DNA of 64,000 nucleotides from Hyphomicrobiaceae bacterium (GTDB lineage: Bacteria > Pseudomonadota > Alphaproteobacteria > Rhizobiales > Hyphomicrobiaceae), in contig JALHMB010000007.1 in NCBI GenBank assembly GCA_022844275.1, positions 248,001-312,000 on the forward strand. Direction: 5' to 3'. A program made the position numbers and the translations under genes. The notes under the pieces were generated by a model. The model was not told the origin of the DNA, searched no databases, and saw only the letters and a program-made list of their open reading frames with translations. Numbering within the stretch: the stretch's first letter is position 1; each line of letters begins with the position of its first letter. Shown in pieces: positions 1 to 10,539 of the stretch.

Positions 1-1050
1 CAGTGGTTCGAGAGCGAGCATGTGAAGGCCGCGTTTGCATTCGACGGCATTGTCGGCGCCTATGCCTCTCCGCACACGCCCGGTACGGCCTACGTTCTGC
101 TGCACCACTGCTTCGGCGAGGTGAACGGCAAGTCCGGTGTGTGGGGTCATGCCGTCGGCGGCATGGGCGCGATCTCGGAGGCGATCGCTGCGTCGGCGCA
201 ATCAGCAGGCGCCGAGATCCGTACGAAAGCACGCGTCGCCAAACTGCGCATGGCCGGCGGCTATGTTGCGGGTGTCGTGTTGGACAACGGCGAGGAGATC
301 CGCGCGCGCGCCGTGGCATCGGGCATCGGTCCGAAGCTGCTCTTCCGCTCGATCGTGCCCGATGAGGCGGTATCGCCGGAGCTGCGCAACCGCTTCCTGA
401 AGATCAAGACCGGCTCCGGCACCTTCCGCATGAACGTCGCCCTGTCGGAGCTGCCGGATTTTCTCTGCCGGCCGGGCACGAACAGGCAGGACCATCATGG
501 CGCCGGCATCGTCATCGGCCCGACGATCGACTATCTCGACCGCGCCTATCTCGACGCACGCCGCGAAGGATGGTCACGCGAGCCGGTCGTCGAGATGCTG
601 ATTTCATCCACGCTCGACGACAGCCTCGCGCCGCCGGGACAGCACGTTGCGAGCCTCTTCGTGCAGCACGTCGCGCCACATTTGCCCACGCCGCGCACGT
701 GGGCGAACGCGCATGAGAAGGAGCAGTTCGCCGATCTCGTCATCGAGACGGTCACGAAGCACGCTCCGAACTTCAAGGCGTCCGTAGTCGCGCGGCAGGT
801 GCTCTCACCGCTCGATCTCGAAACCCGCTTCGGTCTCGTGGATGGCGACATCTTCCACGGCCAGCTTTCGTTGGATCAGCTTTTCTCCGCGCGACCCGTG
901 CTCGGCCATGCCGACTATCGCCTGCCGGTGCCGGGCTTGTATCTGTGCGGTTCGGGCGCGCATCCGGGCGGCGGCGTTACAGGCGTTCCCGGCCACAACG
1001 CAGCGCGCGAGATTGTTCGCGACCTCAAGTCGAAATGGCGGTGGAAGTAG
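1..1050 (+). CDS. NAD(P)/FAD-dependent oxidoreductase, PYROXD2/phytoene-desaturase-like (C-terminal part)
   Basis: The reading frame is open from base 1, so the start and the N-terminal Rossmann domain lie outside the window; about 349 residues are present. The end carries the FAD-binding close typical of this family: LFSARPVLGHADYR, then LYLCGSGAHPGGGVTG and VPGHNAAREI. This matches the PYROXD2 group of phytoene-dehydrogenase-like flavoproteins rather than carotenoid desaturases proper. The substrate is not known. A GTG at base 22 is in frame but is internal, not the start. It converges on lpd with only 6 bases between the two stop codons, and no carotenoid genes are nearby, so a pathway cannot be assigned. 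Confidence 0.8.
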   Translation, partial: QWFESEHVKAAFAFDGIVGAYASPHTPGTAYVLLHHCFGEVNGKSGVWGHAVGGMGAISEAIAASAQSAGAEIRTKARVAKLRMAGGYVAGVVLDNGEEIRARAVASGIGPKLLFRSIVPDEAVSPELRNRFLKIKTGSGTFRMNVALSELPDFLCRPGTNRQDHHGAGIVIGPTIDYLDRAYLDARREGWSREPVVEMLISSTLDDSLAPPGQHVASLFVQHVAPHLPTPRTWANAHEKEQFADLVIETVTKHAPNFKASVVARQVLSPLDLETRFGLVDGDIFHGQLSLDQLFSARPVLGHADYRLPVPGLYLCGSGAHPGGGVTGVPGHNAAREIVRDLKSKWRWK

Positions 1051-1056
1051 CGCCGA

Positions 1057-2460
1057 TCACATGTGAATAGGGCGCTTGTCGACAGCGAGCGCCGCTTCCT
1101 TGATGGCCTCGGAGAGCGTCGGATGCGCGTGGCAGGTGCGCGCGAGATCCTCGGCCGAACCGCCGAACTCCATGATCACTGTCGCTTCGCCGATCAGCTC
1201 GCCGGCATTGGCACCGACGATGTGCACGCCGAGGATGCGGTCCGTAGCGGCATCGGCGAGCACCTTCACGAAGCCGTCGCTCGTGCTGTTCACCTTCGCG
1301 CGTGCATTGGCCGTGAAGGGGAATTTGCCGACCTTGTAGGCAATGCCCGCAGCCTTCAGGTCTTCCTCACCCTTGCCGACGGAAGCAACTTCGGGCGAGG
1401 TGTAGATCACGCTTGGAATGGCGCCGTAGTTCACGTGCCCCGCCTGGCCCGCGAGCATTTCCGCGACGGCCACGCCCTCTTCCTCGGCCTTGTGCGCGAG
1501 CATTGGGCCAACGATCACGTCGCCGATCGCGTAGATGCCGGGAACGCTCGTCTCGTAGTGCTCGTCGACGGCGACGCGCTTCCTCTCGTCAAGCTTCACG
1601 CCCGCTTCCTCGAGGCCGAGCCCCGTCGTGTAGGGCACGCGCCCGATGGCGACGAGGACAACATCCGCTTCGATCTGCTCGGCGTCGCCGCCCTTGGCGG
1701 GCTCGACCGTAATCGTGCAGCCGCTCTTTGCCGTCTTGATGCCCGTGACCTTTGAGCTGAGCTTGAAGGCAAAGCCTTGCTTCGCGAGCAGGCGCTGGAA
1801 ACTCTTGGCCACATCGAGGTCCATGCCCGGCAGGATGCGGTCGAGGAACTCGATGACCGTGACTTCCGAGCCGAGCCGGCGGTACACGCTGCCGAGTTCG
1901 AGGCCGATCACGCCCGCGCCGACGACGAGGAGCTTCTCCGGCACCTTGTCGAGCACCAACGCACCCGTCGAGGATATGACCTGCTTCTCGTCGATCTCGA
2001 TGCCGGGGAGCTTCGCGACATCCGAGCCGGTCGCGATCACGATACTCTTCGCTTCCAGCGTCTCGGTGCCGCCAGCCGTCAGCACAACGTCGACCTTGCC
2101 CGCGCCGGTGATGCGCCCGAGGCCGTGATAGGCCGTGACCTTGTTCTTCTTGAAGAGGAACTCGATGCCGTTCGTGTTCCCTTTGACGCCCTCGTCCTTG
2201 TAGGCCTGCATCCGCGCGAGATCGAATGTCGGCTTCACATCGATGCCCATGGCGGCAAAGCCGTGCCCCGCCTCGTGATAGAACTCGCTCGCGTGCAGCA
2301 GCGCTTTCGAGGGAATGCAGCCGACATTGAGGCACGTGCCGCCGTGGGTCGCGCGCTTCTCGACGACGGCGACCTTCATGCCTAGCTGGGCGGCGCGGAT
2401 CGCGCACACATAGCCGCCGGGGCCGGTGCCGATGACGATCAGGTCGTAGGAAGCGCTCAT
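1057..2460 (-). CDS. lpdA: Dihydrolipoyl dehydrogenase (E3)
   Basis: E3 of the 2-oxoglutarate dehydrogenase complex: it reoxidises dihydrolipoamide on SucB using FAD and NAD+. The 467 residues are full length. An N-terminal FAD Rossmann motif (GTGPGG, about 11-16) is followed by the redox disulfide in [13 protein letters not shown] (Cys43, Cys48), a second NAD Rossmann motif ([12 protein letters not shown]), and the C-terminal His-Glu pair in HAHPTLSE (His446, Glu451) that acts as base. It is the last gene of the sucA-sucB-lpd run, 84 bases after sucB. Whether it also serves pyruvate dehydrogenase cannot be told, since no pdh genes are in the window. Confidence 0.96.
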   Translation of the reverse strand: MSASYDLIVIGTGPGGYVCAIRAAQLGMKVAVVEKRATHGGTCLNVGCIPSKALLHASEFYHEAGHGFAAMGIDVKPTFDLARMQAYKDEGVKGNTNGIEFLFKKNKVTAYHGLGRITGAGKVDVVLTAGGTETLEAKSIVIATGSDVAKLPGIEIDEKQVISSTGALVLDKVPEKLLVVGAGVIGLELGSVYRRLGSEVTVIEFLDRILPGMDLDVAKSFQRLLAKQGFAFKLSSKVTGIKTAKSGCTITVEPAKGGDAEQIEADVVLVAIGRVPYTTGLGLEEAGVKLDERKRVAVDEHYETSVPGIYAIGDVIVGPMLAHKAEEEGVAVAEMLAGQAGHVNYGAIPSVIYTSPEVASVGKGEEDLKAAGIAYKVGKFPFTANARAKVNSTSDGFVKVLADAATDRILGVHIVGANAGELIGEATVIMEFGGSAEDLARTCHAHPTLSEAIKEAALAVDKRPIHM

Positions 2461-2544
2461 GGTGGGCTCACATATTCAGATGAAGCGCGCACGCGCCGCC
2501 TGTTGGCGTTGCGCGTGCTCAGGAATGGGAATTGCTGTGTCCGA

Positions 2545-3825
2545 TCACAGCTCAAGCACGAAGCGCTGTGGGTCCTCGAGGCATTCCTTGACGCGCACGA
2601 GGAAGGTGACGGCCTCGCGTCCATCGACAATGCGGTGATCGTAGCTGAGCGCGAGATACATCATCGGGCGGATGACGATCTGGCCGTTCCGCACGACCGC
2701 GCGATCCTCGATCTTGTGCATGCCGAGAATGCCGGACTGCGGCGCATTGAGGATCGGCGTCGACATGAGCGAGCCGTAGACGCCGCCGTTCGAGATCGTG
2801 AACGTGCCGCCCTGCATCTCGTCGATGGCGAGCTTGCCGTCGCGCGCGCGGCGGCCGAAGTCGGCGATCTTCGCCTCGATCTCGGCGAGGTTCATGCGGT
2901 CGGCCTCGCGCACGACGGGCACGACGAGGCCCTTCTCCGTGCCGACGGCGACGCCGATGTGATAGTAGTTCTTGTAGATCACGTCGGCGCCATCGATCTC
3001 GGCGTTCACGGCCGGGATCTCCTTCAACGCCTGAATGCACGCCTTCACGAAGAAGCCCATGAAGCCGAGCTTCACGCCGTGGCGCTTCTCGAAGAGCTCC
3101 TTGTACTGGCTGCGCATGGCCATGACCGCGCTCATGTCCACGTCGTTGAACGTGGTAAGCATGGCCGCATTGTTCTGCGCATCCTTGAGACGGCGCGCGA
3201 TCGTCTGGCGCAGACGCGTCATGCGCACGCGTTCCTCGCGCGCCTCGTCGTTGGCGCCAGAGGGAAGCCGCATCTGCTGCGGCGCGACGGCCGGCACCGA
3301 CGGAGCATAGGCGACCGTTGTCGTGGCCGCAGGGGCGGGCGCCGACTCGGTCTTGGGCTTGGCCTCGGCGACGAGCACGTCCTCCTTGAGGATCTGCCCG
3401 CGCTTGCCCGAGCCGGCGACGTCACCCTCGGAGAGACCCTTCTCCTTCATGAGCTTGCCCGCAGCCGGCGATGGCGGCATGGCGGGACCCGATGAAGCAG
3501 GGGCGGCCTTGGGCGGAGCCTTGGCTTCGGCTGCTTTGGGAGCCTCGGCCTTCGGCGCTGGAGCGGGGGCGGCTGCCTTGGCAGCACCACCTTCGTTGAG
3601 GCGACCGATCACCGTGCCGACGGCGACAGTTGCGCCCTCGTCCACAGCGAGCTCCGAGAGCACGCCATTGGCCGGGGCCGAAACCTCGACCGTGACCTTG
3701 TCCGTCTCGAGCTCGCATAGCGGCTCGTCGACGGCGACCGCCTCGCCAGCCTTCTTGAACCACTTGGCAAGCGTCGCCTCGGTCACGGATTCGCCGAGCG
3801 TCGGCACCTTGATATCGATCGCCAT
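2545..3825 (-). CDS. sucB: 2-oxoglutarate dehydrogenase E2, dihydrolipoamide succinyltransferase
   Basis: Transfers the succinyl group from E1-TPP to CoA through a swinging lipoyl arm in the TCA cycle. The 426-residue protein has one lipoyl domain (about 2-77, lipoyl-lysine in ETDKVTV at Lys43), an Ala/Pro/Lys-rich linker, a short peripheral-subunit-binding domain (about 135-170), a second Pro/Ala linker, and the catalytic domain ending with His397-x3-Asp401-Gly (SYDHRIVDG). The ATG at 3825 is chosen because AAGAGG precedes it at good spacing and [13 protein letters not shown] is the family N-terminus; an in-frame start 15 codons upstream adds unrelated sequence. Lies between sucA and lpd. 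Confidence 0.96.
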   Translation of the reverse strand: MAIDIKVPTLGESVTEATLAKWFKKAGEAVAVDEPLCELETDKVTVEVSAPANGVLSELAVDEGATVAVGTVIGRLNEGGAAKAAAPAPAPKAEAPKAAEAKAPPKAAPASSGPAMPPSPAAGKLMKEKGLSEGDVAGSGKRGQILKEDVLVAEAKPKTESAPAPAATTTVAYAPSVPAVAPQQMRLPSGANDEAREERVRMTRLRQTIARRLKDAQNNAAMLTTFNDVDMSAVMAMRSQYKELFEKRHGVKLGFMGFFVKACIQALKEIPAVNAEIDGADVIYKNYYHIGVAVGTEKGLVVPVVREADRMNLAEIEAKIADFGRRARDGKLAIDEMQGGTFTISNGGVYGSLMSTPILNAPQSGILGMHKIEDRAVVRNGQIVIRPMMYLALSYDHRIVDGREAVTFLVRVKECLEDPQRFVLEL

Positions 3826-3894
3826 CTCATTTGCCTCTTGTTGCGCGCACCGCGGATCGTCTACGCGCACATCATTCCTGCTTCACGGGCCCTG

Positions 3895-6870
3895 TTACGC
3901 CAGGAGCGCCTGGTCAACCAATGCCTTCTGCTCCTCGGCGTGCTTCTTGGCGAGGCCCGTCGCCGTCGCCGCCGATGCCGGACGTCCGGCATAGCGCACG
4001 CGCGAGTGCTCCGCGCCAACCTGCTCGAGCGTCCACTCGAGATTCGGCTCCATGAACGACCATGCGCCCATGTTCTTCGGCTCTTCCTGCGCCCAGACCA
4101 TCTCGGCCTTCGGGAAGCGGGAGAGCTCAGTGATGAGTGCCTTTGCCGGGAACGGGTAGAACTGCTCGACACGCAGCAGATATACGTCGTTGATGCCAGC
4201 TGCTTCGCGCGCCTCGTAGAGGTCATAATAGACCTTGCCCGAGCACATCACGACACGGCGGATCTTCTCGTCGGCGACAAGCTTGATCTTCTCGCCCTCG
4301 CGGCACTGCGCATCGTCCCAGAGCACGCGATGGAACGTCGTGCCCGGCCCCATCTCGTCGAGACGCGAGGTGACGCGCTTGTGCCTCAGTAGCGACTTCG
4401 GCGTCATCAGGATCAGCGGCTTGCGGAACTTGCGCTTCATCTGGCGGCGCAGGATGTGGAAGTAGTTGGCCGGCGTCGAGCAGTTCGCAACCTGCCAGTT
4501 GTCCTCGGCGCACATCTGCAGATAGCGCTCCAGGCGGGCCGACGAATGCTCCGGCCCCTGCCCCTCATAACCGTGCGGCAGGAGGCAAACCAGACCCGAC
4601 ATGCGAAGCCACTTCCTCTCGCCCGAGGAGAGGAACTGGTCGAAGATGACCTGTGCGCCATTGGCGAAATCGCCGAACTGTCCTTCCCACATGACGAGCG
4701 CCATGGGCTCGGCGAGCGTGTAGCCGTACTCGAAACCGAGAACAGCTTCCTCCGAGAGCATCGAGTTGATGACCTCGAAGCGGGCCTGGTCCGGCGAGAC
4801 GTACTTGAGCGGCGTGTAGCGGCGCTCGCTCTCCTGGTCGATCAGCACGGAATGGCGCTGCGAAAAGGTGCCGCGCTCGACGTCCTGGCCCGACAGGCGG
4901 ACCGGGAAGCCTTCCTTGAGCAGCGTACCGAACGCGAGGTGCTCGGCCATCGCCCAGTCGAGACCTTCGCCGCTGTCGACCATCTCGCGGCGGCGGTCGA
5001 GCAGGCGCTGGATGGTCTTATGAGCATTGAAGTCCTGAGGGACGCTCGTCAGGCGGCGGCCGACATCGCGGAGCACGTCGAGGTCGACGCCCGTGTTGCC
5101 GCGGCGCGCCTCGTCATCGGCGAAACCGATGTCAGCCCAACGCCCGTCGAGCCAGTCGGCCTTGTTCGGCTTGTAGGACTCGGCCGCGGACATTTCCTCG
5201 TCGAGACGATCGCGGTTCTGCTTGCGCAGCGCAGCCACTTCCTCGGCGGTGACGACGCCTTCCTCGATAAGCTGCTTGGCGTAGATCTGCGAGGTCGTCG
5301 CGTGCGCGCGGATCTTGCGGTACATCAGCGGCTGTGTGAACGCCGGCTCGTCCGACTCGTTGTGCCCGTAGCGGCGGTAGCAGACCATGTCGATGACGAC
5401 CGGCTTCTGGAACCGCTGGCGGAACTCGGTCGCGATCTTGGCGACGTGCACGACGGCTTCGGGATCGTCGCCGTTGACGTGGAAGATCGGCGCCTCGACC
5501 ATCTTGGCGACGTCTGTGCAGTAGGGCGATGAACGCGAGTAGCGCGGGTTCGTCGTGAAACCGATCTGGTTGTTGATGACGAAGTGGATCGAGCCGCCGG
5601 TCCGATGACCCTTGAGGCCTGAGAGGCCGAAGCATTCCGCCACCACGCCCTGGCCCGCGAACGCGGCGTCGCCATGAATGAGCAGCGGCATCACAGCTTG
5701 ACGCTCGCCTGGCTTGCAGCCGTGCTGATCCTGCTTGGCGCGCACCTTGCCGAGCACGACCGGGTCGACGATCTCGAGGTGCGACGGGTTCGCCGTCAGC
5801 GACAGGTGCACTTTATTCTGGTCGAATTCACGGTCCGAGGAAGCACCGAGGTGGTACTTCACGTCGCCCGAACCTTCGACGTCGTCGGGCTTGAAGGAGC
5901 CGCCCTTGAACTCGTTGAAGATCGCGCGCAGAGGCTTGCTCAGCACGCTGGCGAGCACGTTGAGGCGGCCGCGATGGGCCATGCCGAAGACGATCTCCTT
6001 CACACCAAGCTGACCACCGCGCTTGATGATCTGCTCGAGGGCAGGAATCATGGCTTCGCCGCCATTCAGGCCGAAGCGCTTGGTGCCCGTGTACTTGACG
6101 TCGGCGAAGGTCTCGAAGGACTCGGACTCGATCAGCTTGTTGAGGATCGCGCGCTTGCCTTCGTTCGTGAAGGTGATGTCCTTATCTTGGCCCTCGATAC
6201 GCTCCTGCAGCCATGCTTTCTGCTGCGGGCTCGTGATGTGCATGAACTCGACGCCGATGTGCCGGCAGTAGGTCCGCCTCAGGATGCGCAGGATCTGGCG
6301 CATGGTCGCGGTTTCGAGGCCGAGCACCTTATCAATGAAGATGGGGCGGTCGAGATCGGCCTCGGTGAAGCCGTACGTTTCAGGGCGCAGCTCCTTGTGG
6401 ATCTTGCGCTCGGTAATGCCGAGGGGATCGAGATCGGCGGCCAGGTGGCCCATCACGCGATAAGCGCGGATGAGCATCAGCGCGCGGAGGCTATCCTGTG
6501 TCGCGCGGTAGGAGGCCACCGGTGAAAGTTCATAGCCGAGGGACTGCGCCCGCTGGCCGATCTTGGCGCCCACCTCGCGCTCGGCTGCGCCGTAGTCGGC
6601 CGTCAGCGCTGCGACCAGATCGCCCGATGCACCGGTGGACGGCGCCTGCAGCTCGTCCAGAGTTCGGCCCCAGGAAGGCCCGCCATTGCCGTTGCCCTCG
6701 CCGTTGCGCGCCTGCTCCTCCTGAAGGCTCTGGAAGAAGAGCCGCCACTGGTCGCTAACCGAGCCGGGATTGCGCTCGTACTGGGCCTGCATCTCTTCGA
6801 TGTAGGCGGCATTCACGCCATTCAAAAAGGAAGTGAGGGCAAAGGCTTGATTGGATTCCTGACGAGACAT
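3895..6870 (-). CDS. sucA: 2-oxoglutarate dehydrogenase E1 component
   Basis: Thiamine-diphosphate-dependent decarboxylase that oxidises 2-oxoglutarate and succinylates the lipoyl arm of SucB. At 991 residues it has the usual length and domain order: a small N-terminal region that docks on E2 (QAFALTSFLNGVNAAYIEEM), the TPP-binding domain with HGDAAFAGQGVV and the GDDPEAV segment, and the transketolase-like pyrimidine-binding domain (GEGLDWAMAEHLAFG, EDNWQVANCSTPANYFH). The ATG at 6870 gives the conserved MSRQESNQAF start with AGGA upstream; a longer in-frame reading adds 44 residues of no family resemblance. First gene of sucA-sucB-lpd. Confidence 0.96.
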   Translation of the reverse strand: MSRQESNQAFALTSFLNGVNAAYIEEMQAQYERNPGSVSDQWRLFFQSLQEEQARNGEGNGNGGPSWGRTLDELQAPSTGASGDLVAALTADYGAAEREVGAKIGQRAQSLGYELSPVASYRATQDSLRALMLIRAYRVMGHLAADLDPLGITERKIHKELRPETYGFTEADLDRPIFIDKVLGLETATMRQILRILRRTYCRHIGVEFMHITSPQQKAWLQERIEGQDKDITFTNEGKRAILNKLIESESFETFADVKYTGTKRFGLNGGEAMIPALEQIIKRGGQLGVKEIVFGMAHRGRLNVLASVLSKPLRAIFNEFKGGSFKPDDVEGSGDVKYHLGASSDREFDQNKVHLSLTANPSHLEIVDPVVLGKVRAKQDQHGCKPGERQAVMPLLIHGDAAFAGQGVVAECFGLSGLKGHRTGGSIHFVINNQIGFTTNPRYSRSSPYCTDVAKMVEAPIFHVNGDDPEAVVHVAKIATEFRQRFQKPVVIDMVCYRRYGHNESDEPAFTQPLMYRKIRAHATTSQIYAKQLIEEGVVTAEEVAALRKQNRDRLDEEMSAAESYKPNKADWLDGRWADIGFADDEARRGNTGVDLDVLRDVGRRLTSVPQDFNAHKTIQRLLDRRREMVDSGEGLDWAMAEHLAFGTLLKEGFPVRLSGQDVERGTFSQRHSVLIDQESERRYTPLKYVSPDQARFEVINSMLSEEAVLGFEYGYTLAEPMALVMWEGQFGDFANGAQVIFDQFLSSGERKWLRMSGLVCLLPHGYEGQGPEHSSARLERYLQMCAEDNWQVANCSTPANYFHILRRQMKRKFRKPLILMTPKSLLRHKRVTSRLDEMGPGTTFHRVLWDDAQCREGEKIKLVADEKIRRVVMCSGKVYYDLYEAREAAGINDVYLLRVEQFYPFPAKALITELSRFPKAEMVWAQEEPKNMGAWSFMEPNLEWTLEQVGAEHSRVRYAGRPASAATATGLAKKHAEEQKALVDQALLA

Positions 6871-7180
6871 CTGCGTTTTCGTCCTGTTGTGGCCTTGTGT
6901 GCCGGACGCGCGAACAGCGCCGGTCCGCGGCGCATCCGGCTGAAGATTGCGGCGTTCCTTAGACCATATCCGACCACGTGAGTAGTCATTACATCGGTTC
7001 ACCCAACGCGAGATGCAATGGGCGGGCGTGCCGCGATTCCATCAAAGACACCAGAGATTACTGATCAGGCGTGACGTTTTGGTGCACGTTCTTCAGGCGC
7101 CGGCTTCATGCGTCGACAACGACATTGATGTGCCGGCGAGTGGAGCAGAAACGAAACGCAGAAACGCTGACAAATCGTCA
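6871..7180. other. Intergenic region upstream of sucA
   Basis: About 310 bases between the start of sucA and the hairpin behind sucD. It should hold the promoter of the sucA-sucB-lpd operon on the minus strand, but I could not pick a convincing -35/-10 pair. Several short open frames cross it; none has a good ribosome binding site or a recognisable product. Confidence 0.4.
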
Positions 7181-7208
7181 AGCGCGCCGGGCAACTGCCC
7201 GGCGACGC
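7181..7208 (-). terminator. Hairpin terminator directly after sucD
   Basis: A GC-rich inverted repeat, CGCCGGGC-AACT-GCCCGGCG, extended by AGCG/CGCT arms, begins immediately after the sucD stop (minus strand). The downstream flank on that strand is only weakly T-rich (GATTTGTC), so it is a plausible but not perfect intrinsic terminator. It would uncouple sucD from sucA. Confidence 0.55.
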
Positions 7209-8108
7209 TCAGCCTTTGGCCGCTGCCAGCAGCGTCGTCCCGAGGCTCGCCGGGCTGTCGGCGACAGCTATGCCGGCCGCGCGCATAGCCTCGAACTTGT
7301 CTTCCGCCTTGCCCTTGCCGCCCGAGATGATGGCACCAGCGTGCCCCATGCGGCGGCCTGGAGGCGCCGTCGAGCCGGCAATGAAGCCCGCCATTGGCTT
7401 CGAGCGCCCTTTGGCGGCCTCGCGGCGGATGAATTCGCAGGCATCCTCCTCCGATGAGCCGCCGATCTCGCCGATCATGATGATCGCTTCGGTCTCGGCA
7501 TCGGAGAGGAACATGTCGAGCACATCGATGAAGTCCGTGCCCTTGACAGGATCGCCGCCGATTCCGACGGCCGTCGACTGGCCGAGCCCGGCATCGCTCG
7601 TCTGCTTGACGGCCTCGTATGTCAGCGTGCCGGAGCGCGACACGATGCCGACGTTGCCCTTCTTGAAGATATTGCCGGGCATGATGCCGATCTTGCACTG
7701 GTTCGGCGTCAGCACGCCGGGGCAATTCGGTCCGATGAGACGCGACCAGCTCCCCGTGAGCGCGCGCTTCACCTTGATCATGTCCATCACCGGAATGCCC
7801 TCGGTGATGCAGATGATGAGCGGAAATTCGGCGTCGATGGCCTCCAGAATGGCATCGGCGGCAAAAGGCGGTGGAACGTAGATCGAGGTTGCTGTGGCCC
7901 CCGTCGCCTCGCGGGCTGCCTTGACCGTATCGAAGAGTGGCACCTCGGCGAGTTCAGGATCGGGATGCTTTGTGCCGCCGCGGCCGGGCGTAACGCCGCC
8001 GACGACCTGCGTCCCGTAGGACTTCGCCGCCTTGGTGTGGAAGGTGCCCTGGCTACCCGTAATGCCCTGACAAATGACTTTGGTGCTCTTGTCGACGAGG
8101 ATGGCCAT
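7209..8108 (-). CDS. sucD: Succinate-CoA ligase [ADP-forming] subunit alpha
   Basis: Alpha subunit of succinyl-CoA synthetase, which makes ATP or GTP from succinyl-CoA. The 299 residues show the CoA-binding Rossmann fold ([10 protein letters not shown], about 16-24), the [16 protein letters not shown] segment, and the phosphohistidine loop GHAGAI (His256). The ATG at 8108 is supported by AGGGAA upstream; the frame is open a further 98 codons upstream, but that stretch is not protein-like. The related malate thiokinase small subunit (MtkB) is an alternative; the sequence looks closer to SucD. The partner sucC, normally directly upstream, is absent here. Confidence 0.92.
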   Translation of the reverse strand: MAILVDKSTKVICQGITGSQGTFHTKAAKSYGTQVVGGVTPGRGGTKHPDPELAEVPLFDTVKAAREATGATATSIYVPPPFAADAILEAIDAEFPLIICITEGIPVMDMIKVKRALTGSWSRLIGPNCPGVLTPNQCKIGIMPGNIFKKGNVGIVSRSGTLTYEAVKQTSDAGLGQSTAVGIGGDPVKGTDFIDVLDMFLSDAETEAIIMIGEIGGSSEEDACEFIRREAAKGRSKPMAGFIAGSTAPPGRRMGHAGAIISGGKGKAEDKFEAMRAAGIAVADSPASLGTTLLAAAKG

Positions 8109-8361
8109 AAGCAGTTCCCTGGTTGCTAGCCCCCTTCTCCGACAGATCGCGGGCGCGATCAAGTGCCGCAATGAGCGCAGGAATGCTGCTTTGGGCCTAG
8201 GGCAGGCCGCCGATACGCGGCGAGGGTTGCATGACTGGCCTGTAGAAAACGGCGCGCCCCTACCAGGACGAACGGGCTTTCGCCATCTTGTAGCATTACT
8301 CGTCCCACGATTGGCGGATGGGCCTGTGGTTCGTCCAGAACGCGAGCGGAGGCAAGCGGGC

Positions 8362-9516
8362 ATGGTCTTGCGTTGCACCGAGGTGCACGCACCCGGCGCC
8401 AACAGCGGCGGCGGGTCGCCGGACGAGCACCGGCAGATTTTCCCTGCCCCTTATCGCGCCCAGATCGCGACGCTCGCAGAGGGCGGCCGCAATCTCGAGG
8501 ACCTCGCCGCCTCCTTCCCGGCACTTCTATTCGCGCTGGCGACCGACTATGCGACCCCCGAGCGCCGTAGCGACGCGCTCGATGCGATCCTCGCCGGCAA
8601 GAAACTCAAGACTGCCGCGCAGATGCTCGGCCTGCCGTTGTGGCTTCGGCGTCTTCCCCCTGCAGCCCTCACCGGGCCGCTTCCGCCCCTGCCGGACGAT
8701 CCGGAGTTCGCGCTCGCCGTCGTGCCGGCACTGCCTCGACAGCCCGAGGCCATCCTGCCGTGGCTCGACTTCATCAGCTTCTCCGACCGCCTTGCCGGCC
8801 GCGACGTCGCCCTGTGGTTCGCCAAGCACCCGCGACTGGTGCCACCCGCGGCACCAACGACGGAGGCGCTGTGGATGTTCGCATGGGCATTCTATGCCAA
8901 GCGCCCCGACACGATCGCCGGGCGCATCCAGCGTCATGCCTGGACGGCGCGCGCCGGCCCGCGCTCGGCGCGCGACGAGACCGCCAATTGGAGAAAGCGC
9001 ATAGAGGGTCTTCTAGCACTCGGCACCGGCTTCCCGAACACCTGGTTCGCCGATGGCACGGCCATGGGATATGAATTCGTCGCGCTGAAGGGCCCCGAGG
9101 ACCTGTTCGCCGAGTGCGCTTCCATGCGCAACTGTCTCGATCTCTACGCACTACGTCTCGGCCACATGCGCTCACGCCTCTTCAGCGTGCGCAGTCGCGG
9201 CAAGCCTATCGCGACGCTGGAACTTGGCCTGCGTAATGACGAGGTCGGCGTTCCCTTCATCGTCCAGCTCAGAGGCATCAGCAATCGGCGCGCGTCGCCT
9301 GCGGTCTGGCAGGCGGTTCATGCCTGGATGGGCAGCCAGTCGTTCGCGCATCTCGACCGCACGCCGCGACCCAAGCGCATGTCGCTCGTGCTCAGGCGCA
9401 AGCTATGGGCCCCGCTGACGGAGGCAGCGGCCAGCATCGGCATGGCCGACCGCATCGAGCCCCTTACGATCGGTCGCGCGCCGGTACGCCGGAAGTCGAC
9501 CTCGTCGCCGCGTTGA
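8362..9516 (+). CDS. PcfJ-domain-like protein of unknown function
   Basis: A 384-residue protein transcribed away from sucD. The start at 8362 is chosen for a GGAGG 9 bases upstream; an in-frame start at 8074 would run into the start of sucD. The N-terminal two thirds are helical and Leu/Ala/Arg-rich without a motif I know. The last third (about 235-340) has [17 protein letters not shown], then MRNCLDLYA at 255, [18 protein letters not shown] and [16 protein letters not shown], which follows the pattern of PcfJ-like domains (MxxCvxxY, later a short sheet with a QxRGxxN motif). PcfJ domains are common on plasmids and phages but their role is not established. No mobile genes adjoin it. Confidence 0.65.
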   Translation: MVLRCTEVHAPGANSGGGSPDEHRQIFPAPYRAQIATLAEGGRNLEDLAASFPALLFALATDYATPERRSDALDAILAGKKLKTAAQMLGLPLWLRRLPPAALTGPLPPLPDDPEFALAVVPALPRQPEAILPWLDFISFSDRLAGRDVALWFAKHPRLVPPAAPTTEALWMFAWAFYAKRPDTIAGRIQRHAWTARAGPRSARDETANWRKRIEGLLALGTGFPNTWFADGTAMGYEFVALKGPEDLFAECASMRNCLDLYALRLGHMRSRLFSVRSRGKPIATLELGLRNDEVGVPFIVQLRGISNRRASPAVWQAVHAWMGSQSFAHLDRTPRPKRMSLVLRRKLWAPLTEAAASIGMADRIEPLTIGRAPVRRKSTSSPR

Positions 9517-9528
9517 CACGGAAGCCGA

Positions 9529-10539
9529 TCACTTGCCGAGGCCGAATGCTGTTGCGAGCTGGCGCAGCGTTCGCGTGCGGATCTCGTAGGACGGCGCGAT
9601 CGCGACCACGATCACCTCCTCGGCCTTGAACTCGGCTCTGAGGTCGGTGATCCGCGTCGCCACCTCGTCAACCGAACCGATAGTTGCGCGCGGGCGCTCG
9701 CGGGCTGCGATTGCCGTCTCGCGCTCGGACATCTGGTAGGTGGCCGCTTGCTCGAGCGTCAGGATCGGCTTGTTGATGCCCATGGCCGCCCAGGCCCATC
9801 GGATTAGCATGGCCTTCTCGATGAGCTGTGCTTCCTCGGCGCTCTCGGCACACAGCGCAATCATGGCGAGCGCGAGACGCGGCTCCTGGTCGTGACCTTT
9901 GCGGAAGTGCTCACGGTAGGCGTGTGCGACCTCGGCGCCCGAATAGGCATTGATGAAATGCGCGAAGGCGAAGTGCATGCCGAGATGAGCTGCGAACGAA
10001 GCGCCGCCTGTCGACGAGCCGAGCACCCACATCTCGGGCGCCGTCGGCCCGACGGGATTGGCGATCTCGCCGTGTAATGGATGGCCGTCCGGCACCGTAC
10101 CCTTGAAGATCGCAGACAGCTCCATGAGCTGGCGTACGAAACCTTCCTCGCTGTCGATGGGCTTGCCGTCGAACAGCACGCGGGCCGTCCGCGGGTGGCC
10201 ACCCGGCGCACGCCCGAGCCCGAGATCGATGCGGCCGGGATAGAGTGCCTCGAGCATCTTGAACTGCTCGGCGACTTTGAAGCTCGCATAGTAGGGTAGC
10301 ATGATGCCGCCCGTGCCGATGCGAATGCGCTCGGTCTCGGCGCCAAGCCGTGCGAGCAGGATCTCTGGGCTCGCGTCCGCAAGGCCGAGGAGGCCGTGAT
10401 GCTCCGCGAGCCAGTAGCGATGATAGCCGAGCTGGTCCGCAAGACGCGCCAGCTCGATCGTCGACTTGATGGCCTCGGCAGGAGTCGCACCGCCGATGAT
10501 CGGCGACTGATCGAGAACGGAGATCGGGAAATCAGCCAT
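9529..10539 (-). CDS. Luciferase-like (LLM) flavin-dependent oxidoreductase
   Basis: A 336-residue TIM-barrel flavoprotein of the bacterial luciferase-like monooxygenase family, the MsnO8-like subgroup. It starts with FPISVLDQSPI and has the YHRYWLAEHH segment (about 40-49), IRIGTGGIMLPYY and LYPGRIDLGLGRAPG, all typical of F420/FMN-type LLM proteins. The substrate cannot be inferred. Its ATG overlaps the TGA of the rhodanese gene, so the two are translationally coupled; a role in sulfur oxidation or desulfonation is possible but only an inference. Its 3' end faces the PcfJ-like gene 12 bases away. Confidence 0.85.
   Translation of the reverse strand: MADFPISVLDQSPIIGGATPAEAIKSTIELARLADQLGYHRYWLAEHHGLLGLADASPEILLARLGAETERIRIGTGGIMLPYYASFKVAEQFKMLEALYPGRIDLGLGRAPGGHPRTARVLFDGKPIDSEEGFVRQLMELSAIFKGTVPDGHPLHGEIANPVGPTAPEMWVLGSSTGGASFAAHLGMHFAFAHFINAYSGAEVAHAYREHFRKGHDQEPRLALAMIALCAESAEEAQLIEKAMLIRWAWAAMGINKPILTLEQAATYQMSERETAIAARERPRATIGSVDEVATRITDLRAEFKAEEVIVVAIAPSYEIRTRTLRQLATAFGLGK

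Noticed and set aside
8074-8361. Upstream start for the PcfJ-like gene
   Set aside because: Would overlap the start of sucD and reads as unconserved sequence; the GGAGG at 8348-8352 supports 8362.
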